Source of the DNA: Rhodospirillaceae bacterium
Lineage (GTDB): Bacteria > Pseudomonadota > Alphaproteobacteria > TMED109
NCBI GenBank assembly: GCA_902614225.1
Contig: CACMKJ010000005.1
Span: forward strand, 1-39,089
Length of the DNA: 39,089 bases
Direction of reading: 5' to 3'
Part shown: piece after piece, positions 1 to 10,377 of the stretch
Numbering within the stretch: position 1 is the stretch's first letter
How the letters are laid out: each line of letters begins with the position of its first letter
Translations under genes and position numbers: made by a program
The notes under the pieces: generated by a model
What the model saw: the letters and a program-made list of their open reading frames with translations, nothing else
Database searches by the model: none
What the model was told of the DNA's origin: nothing

Positions 1-324
1 ACTGGAAAAGTCAATAAAGACGTAGAAATACCTTCTGCAGTAATGGCTGCAGAATTATGTATGTTAAACTCTTTCGCTATTTTAAAGGATGCCATACAAA
101 ATAATCTAAATTTGGTTAGAAAATGTGTAAAAATAAATGTATTTATTAATAGCGATGATTTATTTATTAATCAGCCTGAAGTTGCAGACGGAGCATCCAA
201 TTTGATAACAAAAATAATGAGTCCTAATAGTGATCATGCTAGATCTGCTGTAAGTGTTAATTCCTTACCAAAAAATGCAACAGTTGAAATAGATTCAGTT
301 TTTGAGATTGCATTTGAAAAATAA
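1..324 (+). CDS. RidA/YjgF-family protein, C-terminal part (5' truncated by the window)
   Basis: Frame 1 is open from base 1 (TGKVNKDVEIPSAVMAAELCMLNSFAILKDAI...), resembling the RidA-family pattern; ends TAA at 324. Confidence 0.7.
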   Translation, partial: TGKVNKDVEIPSAVMAAELCMLNSFAILKDAIQNNLNLVRKCVKINVFINSDDLFINQPEVADGASNLITKIMSPNSDHARSAVSVNSLPKNATVEIDSVFEIAFEK

Positions 325-1459
325 AATAAATATCAAAGTAGTAAACTCAATAAATAAATTTAAAGCCAAAGATTGGGATAACTGTAATAAAAATGGAAAT
401 GTTTTTTTAAGTTATAATTTTTTAAAGCTATTAGAAGATAGTAACTCTATAGGAGGTAATACTGGATGGCAGCCCATTTATTTTTGCTTAAAAGTCGATG
501 ATAAAATTACTGCTGTTGTCCCCTCTTTCATTAAATACCATAGTCAGGGTGAGTTTGTATTTGATCATTCATGGGCTCAAGCGTATCAAAGCTTAGGTTT
601 AAACTATTATCCAAAACTTTTAATCGCTTCACCTTTTTCTCCTGTTACAGGTAAAAGAATATTAGTTACCCAAAATATTAATGCTCTAATTAAAAAAAAA
701 TTATTCGATTTCATTAAAGACTTTTGTAAAGAAAAGAAAATATCAAGTATTCATATTAATTTTTTTGAAGAACATGAATTAGATTTTTTAAAAAATGAAG
801 GTTTTTTAATTAGATATGGAGAACAATTTCATTTTACAAATAATAATTACAATACTTTTGAAGATTTTTTAAATAAACTTTCTTATAAAATAAGAAAAAG
901 TATAAATAAAGAGAGACAAAGCATTAAACATCAAGGCATTGAAGTAGAAATAATAAAAAATGAAAAGTTCAATAAAAATCTTTGTGAAATTATGTATCAA
1001 TTTTATATATCAACTATTAAGAAAAAATGGTCATACAACTATTTATCCAAGGATTTTTTTATTAAACTTCCACAATATCTAAAAAAAGAAAGTATATTGA
1101 TATTGGCGAAGAAAAATAAAAATATTATTGCCGGTGCTCTTAATTTTATTTCTAATGATATACTTTATGGTAGATACTGGGGATGTAATTCTGATATAAA
1201 GAATCTTCACTTTGAAGTTTGCTATTATCAAGCTATGGAATACGCAATAAAAAATAAATATATAAAAGTAGAAGCTGGAGCTCAGGGTGCTCATAAAATA
1301 AAAAGAGGTTATTTACCTAAAATAACTTACAGTGCTCACTATATTTTTAATGAAAAACTTAAATTGGCTATTAAGAATTTTTTGGAAGAAGAAAGGAGAA
1401 TAGTATTAAATGATATAAATCATATAAATGATAATTATTCTCCCTTTAAAATTATTTAG
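302..1459 (+). CDS. FemAB/GNAT-like N-acyltransferase (DUF482-type 'peptidoglycan biosynthesis' family)
   Basis: 385 aa; pattern ..FLSYNFLKLLEDSNSIGGNTGWQP..SPFSPVTGKRIL..EAGAQGAHKIKRGYLP.. typical of this family. TTG start overlaps the previous ORF by 23 nt. Confidence 0.75.
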   Translation: MRLHLKNKINIKVVNSINKFKAKDWDNCNKNGNVFLSYNFLKLLEDSNSIGGNTGWQPIYFCLKVDDKITAVVPSFIKYHSQGEFVFDHSWAQAYQSLGLNYYPKLLIASPFSPVTGKRILVTQNINALIKKKLFDFIKDFCKEKKISSIHINFFEEHELDFLKNEGFLIRYGEQFHFTNNNYNTFEDFLNKLSYKIRKSINKERQSIKHQGIEVEIIKNEKFNKNLCEIMYQFYISTIKKKWSYNYLSKDFFIKLPQYLKKESILILAKKNKNIIAGALNFISNDILYGRYWGCNSDIKNLHFEVCYYQAMEYAIKNKYIKVEAGAQGAHKIKRGYLPKITYSAHYIFNEKLKLAIKNFLEEERRIVLNDINHINDNYSPFKII

Positions 1460-3683
1460 TAAGCTTAATTTTTAACTGTTCTTTATTGAATTCTACAATA
1501 ACTTTTCCTCCCTTTTTGAGTTTTCCGAATATTATCTCATCAGCCAAGGGCTCTTTAATTTTTTTTTGTATAAGTCTTTCTAAAGGTCTAGCACCAAACT
1601 TTCTATCGTATCCCTCTTCTATAAGATAATCTTTGGCACTATTTGATAGACTAATAGAAATATTTTTTTCTGCTAACTGTCCATCAAGTATATTAATTGC
1701 CTTATCTACTATACTTTTCATAACCTTCTTTGATAGAAAATCAAATTGTATTATAGAATCTAATCTATTTCTAAATTCAGGTGCAAACATTCTATTTATT
1801 TGTGTCTCATTATCTCTATCAATATTTGAATTAGTGAAACCTACACTATTTTTTTCTAAAGCCTCTGCACCTACATTAGAAGTCATTATTAATATTGTAT
1901 TTCTAAAATCAACTGTTCTAGAGTTATGATCTGTTAATTTACCATAGTCCATTATTTGCAATAAAATATTAAAAACATCAGGGTGCGCTTTTTCTATTTC
2001 ATCTAGTAGCACTACACTGTTAGGACTTTTATTCACTGCTTCGGTTAAAGCTCCTCCTTGATCAAAGCCTACATATCCTGGTGGGGAACCAATTAACCTA
2101 GATATACTGTGTCTTTCCATATATTCGGACATATCAAACCGTAATAAATCAATATTTAAAACACTAGATAAAACCTTTGCTATTTCTGTCTTACCTACTC
2201 CAGTAGGTCCTACAAATAAATATGACCCTATAGTCTTGTTATCATCCCTTAAACCTGATCTTGATAATTTTACAACTCTACTAAGCTCATCTATTGCTTT
2301 ATCTTGACCAAATATAGACAGTTTTAGGTTGCGTTTTAAATTAACTAATACTTTAGTATCATCAGAAGAAATATTTTTAGAAGGTATCTTAGCTATTTGA
2401 GCTACTGTATCTTCTACATCTTTAACATTAATATCTTTTTTATTATTATTTAAATTAAATTGTGCTCCTATCTCATCTATTATATCTATAGATTTATCTG
2501 GTAATTTTCTGCCATGAATAAACTTAGCAGACAACCTTACTGCCTCCGAAATTACTTCATCGCTGTATTTTACTTTATGAAACTTCTCAAAATTAGGAAT
2601 AATTCCTTTCATAATTAATACAGCTTCTTCCTGACTGGGTTCTTCTATATCCACTTTTTGAAATCTTCTAACTAATGCTGAGTCTTTTTCAAAATATTTT
2701 CTGTATTCTGTATAAGTGGTAGACCCAATACACCTTAATGATCCATTAGCAAGTGCAGGTTTTAATATATTTGAAGCATCTATTGAACCACCAGATGTAG
2801 CTCCTGCACCAATAACTGTATGAATTTCATCAATGAATAAAATATTATTAGTATCGGAAGTAACAATTTTTAATATACCATTTAGTCTTTCCTCAAAGTC
2901 TCCTCTGTATCTTGTCCCTGCCAATAATGTTGCCATTTCTAAAGCATAGATTGTGGCCTCTTTAAGAATTTTTGGTACTTTACCATCTACTATATTTTTT
3001 GCTAAGCCTTCAGCTAATGCTGTTTTACCTACACCAGGGTCTCCAACAAATAATGGATTATTTTTAAGTCTTCTACATAATATTTGTACCGTTCTATTAA
3101 TTTCTTTTTTTCTTCCAATTAAAGGATCAATTTTTCCAAGTTTTGCTTTTTTATTCAGGTTAATACAATATTTTTCTAGCAAATTATTTCGACTTTTGTC
3201 TTCTTGACTAGCTTCTTCAGATAGATTTTCTGTTCCTTGATTTTTGTATTCATCCTTATCTTTTTCATGACTAATATATGAAACTAAATCTAATCTTGTT
3301 AGATTTTGTTTTTCTAAAAAATATACTGCAAAACTATCTCTTTCAGAAAACATCGCTACTAGAATATTCAAAGTTTGAACTTCTCCTTTTCTTGAACTTT
3401 GAACATGTTGAGCTGCTCTTTTAAGCACTCTCTCAAATGACATAGAAGGTACTGGCTTCACATCTTCTTTTACTACAATAGTCTTTAGTTTCTTTTCTAT
3501 ATAATTATTTAAATCACTTTTAATATATTGAATATTTACCATCTTATAACTAAAAAACTTTTTTACATCATCAGCCTCACATAACTCTAGTAATAAATGT
3601 TCTAATGTTAAAAACTCGTGTTTTTTATTTTTTGCCAGTTCAAAAGCTTTTTGAATTATAATTTCTAGTTGCTCTGATATCAT
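1452..3683 (-). CDS. clpA: ATP-dependent Clp protease ATP-binding subunit ClpA
   Basis: Clp N-domain plus two AAA+ modules (GDPGVGKTALAEGLA, GPTGVGKTEIAKVLS) and GYVGFDQGG; adjacent to clpS. Confidence 0.97.
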   Translation of the reverse strand: MISEQLEIIIQKAFELAKNKKHEFLTLEHLLLELCEADDVKKFFSYKMVNIQYIKSDLNNYIEKKLKTIVVKEDVKPVPSMSFERVLKRAAQHVQSSRKGEVQTLNILVAMFSERDSFAVYFLEKQNLTRLDLVSYISHEKDKDEYKNQGTENLSEEASQEDKSRNNLLEKYCINLNKKAKLGKIDPLIGRKKEINRTVQILCRRLKNNPLFVGDPGVGKTALAEGLAKNIVDGKVPKILKEATIYALEMATLLAGTRYRGDFEERLNGILKIVTSDTNNILFIDEIHTVIGAGATSGGSIDASNILKPALANGSLRCIGSTTYTEYRKYFEKDSALVRRFQKVDIEEPSQEEAVLIMKGIIPNFEKFHKVKYSDEVISEAVRLSAKFIHGRKLPDKSIDIIDEIGAQFNLNNNKKDINVKDVEDTVAQIAKIPSKNISSDDTKVLVNLKRNLKLSIFGQDKAIDELSRVVKLSRSGLRDDNKTIGSYLFVGPTGVGKTEIAKVLSSVLNIDLLRFDMSEYMERHSISRLIGSPPGYVGFDQGGALTEAVNKSPNSVVLLDEIEKAHPDVFNILLQIMDYGKLTDHNSRTVDFRNTILIMTSNVGAEALEKNSVGFTNSNIDRDNETQINRMFAPEFRNRLDSIIQFDFLSKKVMKSIVDKAINILDGQLAEKNISISLSNSAKDYLIEEGYDRKFGARPLERLIQKKIKEPLADEIIFGKLKKGGKVIVEFNKEQLKIKLTK

Positions 3684-3684
3684 T

Positions 3685-4011
3685 TTACTGTTTCTGAACC
3701 TTACATTCTAAAGGGTGTTGATTTATTCTTGAGAATTCAATTACTTGATTTGCCTTAGTTTCTGCAATATCTAGAGAAAAAATACCACAAATCCCCTTAC
3801 CCTCGTTATGAACTAATAACATAATTTTTTTTGCTTCTTCATAATTTTTTTTAAATATTGTTTGTAATACATATATTACAAATTCCATAGGCGTATAATC
3901 ATCATTGATTAGTACAACAGCATACATATCAGGCTTTTTTACTTCTATTTTTTCTTTAGTGATTACACCCAAGTCTTCTTCAAATATTTCGTTTTTATTT
4001 TTTTTTGGCAT
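3685..4011 (-). CDS. clpS: ClpS adaptor protein
   Basis: [27 protein letters not shown] core motif; start taken at the internal Met (MPKKNK); the ORF extends to 4026. Confidence 0.95.
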   Translation of the reverse strand: MPKKNKNEIFEEDLGVITKEKIEVKKPDMYAVVLINDDYTPMEFVIYVLQTIFKKNYEEAKKIMLLVHNEGKGICGIFSLDIAETKANQVIEFSRINQHPLECKVQKQ

Positions 4012-4058
4012 AAAACAATATAACAATAAAATTTAAATTTTATATACATTAATTTACA

Positions 4059-5429
4059 TCAATAATTTAATTTCAGATCAAATTTTGATAAAATAAAATC
4101 AACTTCTTTTATCAAAGAAATAAGATTTTTCTTAGAATTTGCCTCACATCTTATAACTATAGCAGGCTGCGTATTTGATGCTCTTATTAAAAACCAACCA
4201 TATGAAACATTGACTCTTATACCATCAATGTAACTTACATCTCTATATTTTTTAGAAGAAATTTTTATAATTTCGTCAATAACTTTAAATTTATAACTAT
4301 CTTCACAAAATACTTTAATTTCAGGAGTCGAATAGAGATTTTTAAACTTTTTTAAATACTCTTTTATATTAAAGCCTTGTGATATAATATTTAATAACCT
4401 TATAGAAGCATACAAAGCATCATCAAAACCATAATACTCATCTGCAAAGAATATATGCCCAGACATTTCTCCTGCCAATAGTGCATTTGTTTCTTTCATT
4501 TTAGTTTTTATAAGTGAATGGCCTGTTTTACTCATTATTGCTGTACCACCTAAACTGCTTATAGTTTTGAAAATTAAATTACTAGCTTTAACATCCGCAA
4601 TAATCTTTGATCTAGGTTTTTTCTTCAAAATATCCATAGCAAATAATAATAGTAGTTTATCTCCTGAGATGAAGTTTCCTTGAGAGTCTACAACACCAAT
4701 CCTATCTCCATCTCCGTCAAAGGCTATACCTATATCCGCATGATATTTTCTTATTGTTTTCTTTATCTCAACTAAATTTTTTTCTTCTGTTGGATCAGGG
4801 TGATGAGAGGGAAAAGTACCATCAACATCAGAATTAATTAAAATATGTTTACCTGGTATATGCTTTATAAGTTTCTTAATAATATCCCCTGTAGAACCAT
4901 TACCTGGATCCCAAACTACCTTAAGATTATTTTTTTTAAAAGATATCGCATTTACTAAATTACTTATATAAGAATTACTAATATCAAAATAATGAATATT
5001 ACCTTGCATTATAGGCATAGTTTTAATTTTCATAAGGCTTAATAATTGTTTTCCAAAATAGCTACCTTCCTTAGTTAATATCTTAAAACCATTATAATTT
5101 GTAGGGTTGTGTGAACCTGTTATCATTATAGCCCCTTCAGCTCTTAATCTTATTGAAGCAAAATATAACATAGGAGATGCACAAAGTCCTATCCTAGTAA
5201 CATTAGCACCATTATCAAATAAACCCTGTATTAAACTCTTTTCTAAAATAGTAGAAGATAGCCTCCCATCATAGCCTATTACAATATTTACAGACTTAAA
5301 CTTATCTCTTATTTTTTTTGCAAAATTATAACCAATATAATAAGCATCTTTTACAGATAATGTATCCGCAACGATTCCTCTTATGTCATAAGCTCTAAAT
5401 ATGCTTTTATTGAATTTATGCCCTTTCAT
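4059..5429 (-). CDS. Phosphomannomutase/phosphoglucomutase
   Basis: FRAYDIRGIV, phosphoserine loop TGSHNPTNYNG, metal loop AFDGDGDRIGVVD, GEMSGHIFF, C-terminal RASNTQPAIVIRCEA. Confidence 0.95.
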   Translation of the reverse strand: MKGHKFNKSIFRAYDIRGIVADTLSVKDAYYIGYNFAKKIRDKFKSVNIVIGYDGRLSSTILEKSLIQGLFDNGANVTRIGLCASPMLYFASIRLRAEGAIMITGSHNPTNYNGFKILTKEGSYFGKQLLSLMKIKTMPIMQGNIHYFDISNSYISNLVNAISFKKNNLKVVWDPGNGSTGDIIKKLIKHIPGKHILINSDVDGTFPSHHPDPTEEKNLVEIKKTIRKYHADIGIAFDGDGDRIGVVDSQGNFISGDKLLLLFAMDILKKKPRSKIIADVKASNLIFKTISSLGGTAIMSKTGHSLIKTKMKETNALLAGEMSGHIFFADEYYGFDDALYASIRLLNIISQGFNIKEYLKKFKNLYSTPEIKVFCEDSYKFKVIDEIIKISSKKYRDVSYIDGIRVNVSYGWFLIRASNTQPAIVIRCEANSKKNLISLIKEVDFILSKFDLKLNY

Positions 5430-5435
5430 ATTCCT

Positions 5436-6767
5436 CTAGCTCTTGAATCCTATTCCATGGTATTTGATATTATACCTCTTCATATCGTCTAAGTTAAATA
5501 TATTTCTTAAATCTAAAATTATTGGATTTTTTAATGCTTTTTTTACTTTTAATAAATCTAATCCTCTATATTCATTCCATTCTGTATGTATTACCAAAAG
5601 ATCAGCGTTTTTAATTGCCTCTAAAACATTACTGTGCCATTTAATTTTATCAAGCTCCTTGACCTTAATAAATTCTGGATTAAATGCAGGGTCATGAGCA
5701 TGGATTTTTGCACCTAACTTTCTTAACCTAGGTATAATTTCTAAACTAGGAGACTCTCTTAAATCATCAGTATTAGGCTTAAATGTTACTCCTAAAAAAG
5801 CTATTACCTTATTTTTTATCTTAGGTTTTAATAAATTTTTAATTTTATTAACAATGCTTATTTTTCTATCTTCATTAAAGTTAATTACTGATTTGACTAA
5901 AGTGTTATTAATTTTATTTTTTTTAAATGAAGCGTAAAGAGCTCTTGTGTCTTTTGGAAAACAACTCCCTCCAAAACCAGGGCCTGGATGTAAAAATTTT
6001 GGACCAATTCTATTATCTAATCCCATCCCTTTAGCAATCATTTGTACATTTCCTCCAGTCTTTTCACAAAGGTTTGCTATCTCATTAATAAATGAAACCT
6101 TTAGAGCTAGAAAAGCATTAGAAGCATACTTTATAATTTCTGCACTCTCTAAATCAGCAAAAAGAACCGGAGCCTCCCTTAAGTTTAAAGGCCTATATAA
6201 TTCTTTTAAAATTTCTTCTGCTTGTTTATCTGTCACTCCACAAACTACTCTATCTGGTCTCATAAAATCTTCTATAGCTGACCCTTCTCTTAAAAACTCA
6301 GGATTGGATGCTATAAAATAATCTTTGTTATTAATTAAATCTGGTCTTAATTCACACATCATATCCTGTATTTTTTTTCCAGTACCAACAGGAACTGTTG
6401 ACTTGGTTATGACTAACTGTTTCTTTCTCTTTATTAAAAATTTAGAAATATCTTTAACGACGCTAAATACAAATTTTAAGTCTGCTTCCCCATCACCTCT
6501 TCTAGTACTGGGTGTTCCCACAGCAATAAATATAATATTAGCATCTTTAATTTTACTAATGCTATTGCTAAATAAAAGATATTTTGATTTAGCATTTTTT
6601 TTTACTAAGTCAGAGAGTCCTGGTTCATAAATTGGAATAATTTTTTTCTTTAATTGTTTAATTTTATATTTATTATTATCTATACAAATTACTTCGTACC
6701 CAAACTCTGAGAAACATGCTGCAGTAACTAACCCTACATAACCAGCACCAATAACTGCTATTTTCAT
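5436..6767 (-). CDS. ugd: UDP-glucose 6-dehydrogenase
   Basis: MKIAVIGAGYVGLVTAACFSEFG; FLHPGPGFGGSCFPKDTRAL catalytic Cys motif; GVTFKPNTDDLRESPSLEI. Confidence 0.96.
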   Translation of the reverse strand: MKIAVIGAGYVGLVTAACFSEFGYEVICIDNNKYKIKQLKKKIIPIYEPGLSDLVKKNAKSKYLLFSNSISKIKDANIIFIAVGTPSTRRGDGEADLKFVFSVVKDISKFLIKRKKQLVITKSTVPVGTGKKIQDMMCELRPDLINNKDYFIASNPEFLREGSAIEDFMRPDRVVCGVTDKQAEEILKELYRPLNLREAPVLFADLESAEIIKYASNAFLALKVSFINEIANLCEKTGGNVQMIAKGMGLDNRIGPKFLHPGPGFGGSCFPKDTRALYASFKKNKINNTLVKSVINFNEDRKISIVNKIKNLLKPKIKNKVIAFLGVTFKPNTDDLRESPSLEIIPRLRKLGAKIHAHDPAFNPEFIKVKELDKIKWHSNVLEAIKNADLLVIHTEWNEYRGLDLLKVKKALKNPIILDLRNIFNLDDMKRYNIKYHGIGFKS

Positions 6768-6769
6768 AG

Positions 6770-7642
6770 CTAACCTCCTAAATTCTTAATAAATTTTTTA
6801 ATTTCTTTTTTAATTTCTTTATCTTTAAATGCAGTAGCTATTTGTGCTTTTAAAAATCCTATTTTATTACCACAATCATAACGTTTGCCACTAAATTTAT
6901 AGCCCCAAACTTCATTAAGTTTGCTGCTTAAAAATATAGCATCAGTTATTTGAAGTTCTCCACCACTTCCAATTTTAGTTTTCTTGATAAATTTATATAT
7001 ATCATTAAGTAGAATATACCTTCCTACTATTGCTAAATTAGAAGGAGCATCCTTAACTTTTGGTTTTTCAATCATATTTTTAATTTTATAAATATTTTTC
7101 TTAAATACTGAACTTTCTATAATCCCGTAACTAGAGACGTCTTTTTTATCTACTTCCATTACGCCTATAACAGTTGATTTTTTTTTATTATAAACATTTA
7201 TTAACTCTTGAGTGCAGTTTGCTCCTAAAATTAGATCATCTGGTAAAATTACACAAAAGTCTTCTTTTTTAACATATTTTTCTGTCCTAAGGATTGCATC
7301 AGCTAACCCGGAAGGCTTATCTTGAAAAATAATTTTCAGATTTTTTTTCTTAATATTCAGCTTTTTTATTTGTTTTAATAAATCAATTTTTTTCTTTTTT
7401 TTTAAAAAGCTCTCTAATTTGGTGTTTTTTGAAAAATAATCTAAAGGTTTTGTGTTTTCTTTATTTGTTACAAATATAAATGTTTCTATTCCTGCGGCTT
7501 TTGCTTCCTCTACTGCATAATCTAATAAAGGTCTATCCAAAATATTTAACATTTCCTTTGAAATCGTTTTTGTAATAGGTAAAAATCTCGTCCCCATACC
7601 TGCTATAGGAAACACTGCTATTTTAATTTTTTTGTTATGCAT
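6770..7642 (-). CDS. galU: UTP--glucose-1-phosphate uridylyltransferase
   Basis: VFPIAGMGTRFLPITKTISKEMLNILDRPLLDYAVEEA nucleotidyltransferase signature. Confidence 0.95.
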   Translation of the reverse strand: MHNKKIKIAVFPIAGMGTRFLPITKTISKEMLNILDRPLLDYAVEEAKAAGIETFIFVTNKENTKPLDYFSKNTKLESFLKKKKKIDLLKQIKKLNIKKKNLKIIFQDKPSGLADAILRTEKYVKKEDFCVILPDDLILGANCTQELINVYNKKKSTVIGVMEVDKKDVSSYGIIESSVFKKNIYKIKNMIEKPKVKDAPSNLAIVGRYILLNDIYKFIKKTKIGSGGELQITDAIFLSSKLNEVWGYKFSGKRYDCGNKIGFLKAQIATAFKDKEIKKEIKKFIKNLGG

Positions 7643-7645
7643 AAT

Positions 7646-9403
7646 CTATATCACTCTCAAATCTTCAATAAAAAATTGTGGGGTTTTTTTATTTTCCCAA
7701 ACGTTTAAAGAAACTTTACCTATAACATCAAACTCTCTTTTTTCTTCTATTACACGAAGAATACTGTGTTCAAAATTAAATAACATAGCATTTATGCGAT
7801 TTCCGTAAATATCCTCCAGCGTACAAGATAAATGAGCTTTATTTTTACCAATTATTTTTGAATAAATAGAACTAACTTTTTTTATTAGTATTTTGGGTTC
7901 TGGATAACCCATGCCAAAGGGTTCAAGCTGTTCCATACTATTTATCATTTCCAGGTTTAAATCAGAAATTTTTGCTTCTAAATCAATATTTATAGTACTA
8001 TTTTCAGATTTAAAAAAAACATGACTATTTTCTTTAAGATAATTTTGCAACGAATACAGTTTTTCTTCTTTTAATTTAAACCCTCCTGCCATTGTATGCC
8101 CGCCTCCTGATTCTAAAAAATCTTCATTAACAAGTTTAGCTAATATCTTGCTAATATCTATATTTTTAATAGACCTTACTGATCCTGTAACTTTATTTTC
8201 AGCTATATTCATTATAAATGCTGGTACTTTATACTCTTGTACTAATCTACTAGCTATTATGCCTATTATTCCTGGGTGCCAGGTTTTACTATATAAAAAT
8301 ATAAATTTCATATTATTTAAATCGTTTAATAACATTTTAGCTTGATTATAGATAATATTCTCTAAGGTTTTTCTCTCATTATTACTATTTATTAACTTTT
8401 CAGCTATTACTTCTAATTCTTTTTTTTCATTTTTCACTAATAAATTAAAACCTAGAAATGGATCTCCTATTCTCCCAGCAGCATTAATACAAGGCCCTAT
8501 ATAGTATGCTATGTCCGTACTTTTAATTTTATTTTCTAATTCCAATTTACTTTTTAAGACACTTAATCCTTTATTTGGTTTAAAGTTTATTTTTTCTAAA
8601 CCTTTTTTAACTAATAGTCTGTTTTCATTTTGCAATGGGACTAAGTCACATATAGTTCCTACCGCTACTATATCTAAAAACTCCTTTAGGTTTATTTCCT
8701 CTTTATTTTCAAAAAAATTTTTTTTTCTCAGTTCCCGATTAAGTCCTATTACAAATAAAAAAACTAAACCTGCTGTACATAGATTGTTTAAATTACTTGT
8801 ATCACCTTTTAACTTTGGATTAATAATAGATAGTGGTGAGCCTAAACTTTTAACTTCATGATGATCAATAACAATGATTTCTATACCTTTTTTTTTTGCA
8901 TAAGCAATAAACTCTGCATCATTTGTTCCGCAATCTAAAGAAATTAAAAGGTCAACTTTTTTTTGAAAAAAATAATCAATACTATTCTTACTTATACCAT
9001 AACCATCTTTTATTCTATCAGGAATATAAACTTCGGCATTAATACCAACAAATTCAATATATTTAAACAAAATTGCTGTTGAGGTTGCTCCATCTACATC
9101 ATAATCTCCTAATATACCTATAGTTTTATTTCTAAAAATTTTTTCTAATAAAATTTTTATACTGTTACTCATATTTTCAAGACTACTTGGGTCAGGTAAA
9201 TTATGTTTTAATGTGGGATTTAAAAAATAATCTAAATTCTTATCTTCAATATTTCTATTTGCTACAATACTTGCTATCGTTTTAGATAAGTTAAATGATA
9301 ATTTGATTTTTTCTACAGCCTTTATTGGTGGCTTTTGATAAGCCCAATAATTACCCTTAATAGATTTTTTTTTTTCAATTAAACAATTCGATACTTTCAT
9401 CAC
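7646..9403 (-). CDS. recJ: Single-stranded-DNA-specific exonuclease RecJ
   Basis: DHH-family motifs GDYDVDGATSTAIL, VIDHHEVK, CINAAGRIGDP, GGGHTMAGGF. Confidence 0.95.
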   Translation of the reverse strand: MMKVSNCLIEKKKSIKGNYWAYQKPPIKAVEKIKLSFNLSKTIASIVANRNIEDKNLDYFLNPTLKHNLPDPSSLENMSNSIKILLEKIFRNKTIGILGDYDVDGATSTAILFKYIEFVGINAEVYIPDRIKDGYGISKNSIDYFFQKKVDLLISLDCGTNDAEFIAYAKKKGIEIIVIDHHEVKSLGSPLSIINPKLKGDTSNLNNLCTAGLVFLFVIGLNRELRKKNFFENKEEINLKEFLDIVAVGTICDLVPLQNENRLLVKKGLEKINFKPNKGLSVLKSKLELENKIKSTDIAYYIGPCINAAGRIGDPFLGFNLLVKNEKKELEVIAEKLINSNNERKTLENIIYNQAKMLLNDLNNMKFIFLYSKTWHPGIIGIIASRLVQEYKVPAFIMNIAENKVTGSVRSIKNIDISKILAKLVNEDFLESGGGHTMAGGFKLKEEKLYSLQNYLKENSHVFFKSENSTINIDLEAKISDLNLEMINSMEQLEPFGMGYPEPKILIKKVSSIYSKIIGKNKAHLSCTLEDIYGNRINAMLFNFEHSILRVIEEKREFDVIGKVSLNVWENKKTPQFFIEDLRVI

Positions 9404-10377
9404 TTACTTTTAGAATTAAGATTGTGCGTTGCTTTTATTGTTCTTACTGTTCCAGTAGAAGACCTCATTACTATAGACTCAGTAATTGCTTTATTCCCAA
9501 TTATTTTTACTCCTTTTAGCATTGAACCATCAGTTACTCCTGTTGCAGCAAACATTGAGTTTCCAGAAGCTAAATCACTTAATAAGTACTTCTTATTAAA
9601 ATCAGAAATACCTAACTTTTTTGCTCTAAGTTTTTCATCTTCGTTATAAAACTTTAACCTTGCTTGCATTTGTCCACCAATGCATCTCAATGCTGCTGCT
9701 GCAAGAACTCCTTCAGGCGCTCCTCCTATGCCTAAATACATGTCCACTCCTGTATCAAGGTTAGCAGTAGCAATAATACCTGACACATCACCATCTGGGA
9801 TCAACATAATTCTTGCTCCAACATTTCTACACTTTTCTATTATATTTTTATGCCTTGGTCTATCTAATATACAAACTACTATATCATTAACTTCCTTTTT
9901 TAAAACTTTTGCCAAATTTTTTATATTAATTTCTGGTTCTTCATCTATATCAATAATACCTTTGGGTAAATTGCTTCCAACAGCTATCTTGTCCATATAA
10001 ACATCAGGAGCATTTAAAAAACCTCCTTTTTCAGAAAAAGCTATAACAGTTAATGCATTATTTCCGCCAGTTGCACAAATTGTAGTACCTTCAAGTGGGT
10101 CTAAGGCTATATCAACTTGCGGTCCTTTTTGTGTTCCTACTTTTTCTCCTATATACAACATCGGAGCTTTATCTCTCTCTCCTTCTCCTATAACTACTTC
10201 TCCATCAATGTCTAGAGCATTTAGAGATTTTCTCATTGCTTTAACCGCAGCTGCATCTGCCTTTTTTTCATCTCCTAGCCCTATCCAGCTACTTGCTGAT
10301 AATGCTGCTGCTTCAGTAACTCTAACTGCCTCTAACGCTAAATTTCTTTCTTTAATTTCAATAGTCTTTTTATTCAT
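9400..10377 (-). CDS. glpX: Class II fructose-1,6-bisphosphatase
   Basis: GEGERDKAPMLYIGE, DIALDPLEGTTICATGG, IGGAPEGVLAAAALRCIGG; 4-nt overlaps with both neighbours. Confidence 0.95.
   Translation of the reverse strand: MNKKTIEIKERNLALEAVRVTEAAALSASSWIGLGDEKKADAAAVKAMRKSLNALDIDGEVVIGEGERDKAPMLYIGEKVGTQKGPQVDIALDPLEGTTICATGGNNALTVIAFSEKGGFLNAPDVYMDKIAVGSNLPKGIIDIDEEPEINIKNLAKVLKKEVNDIVVCILDRPRHKNIIEKCRNVGARIMLIPDGDVSGIIATANLDTGVDMYLGIGGAPEGVLAAAALRCIGGQMQARLKFYNEDEKLRAKKLGISDFNKKYLLSDLASGNSMFAATGVTDGSMLKGVKIIGNKAITESIVMRSSTGTVRTIKATHNLNSKSK

Noticed and set aside
1079-1294. 71-aa - strand ORF antisense to the FemAB-like gene
   Set aside because: Phe/Tyr/Ile-rich low-complexity product of AT-rich antisense; no support.
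5947-6321. 124-aa + strand ORF antisense to ugd
   Set aside because: Shadow ORF fully inside a clearly coding gene on the opposite strand; no recognisable domain.
8511-8861. 116-aa + strand ORF antisense to recJ
   Set aside because: Composition reflects the reverse complement of recJ; no independent coding evidence.
9680-10000. 106-aa + strand ORF (with 9422..9649 and 10208..10399) antisense to glpX
   Set aside because: Antisense shadow of a conserved enzyme; no family match.
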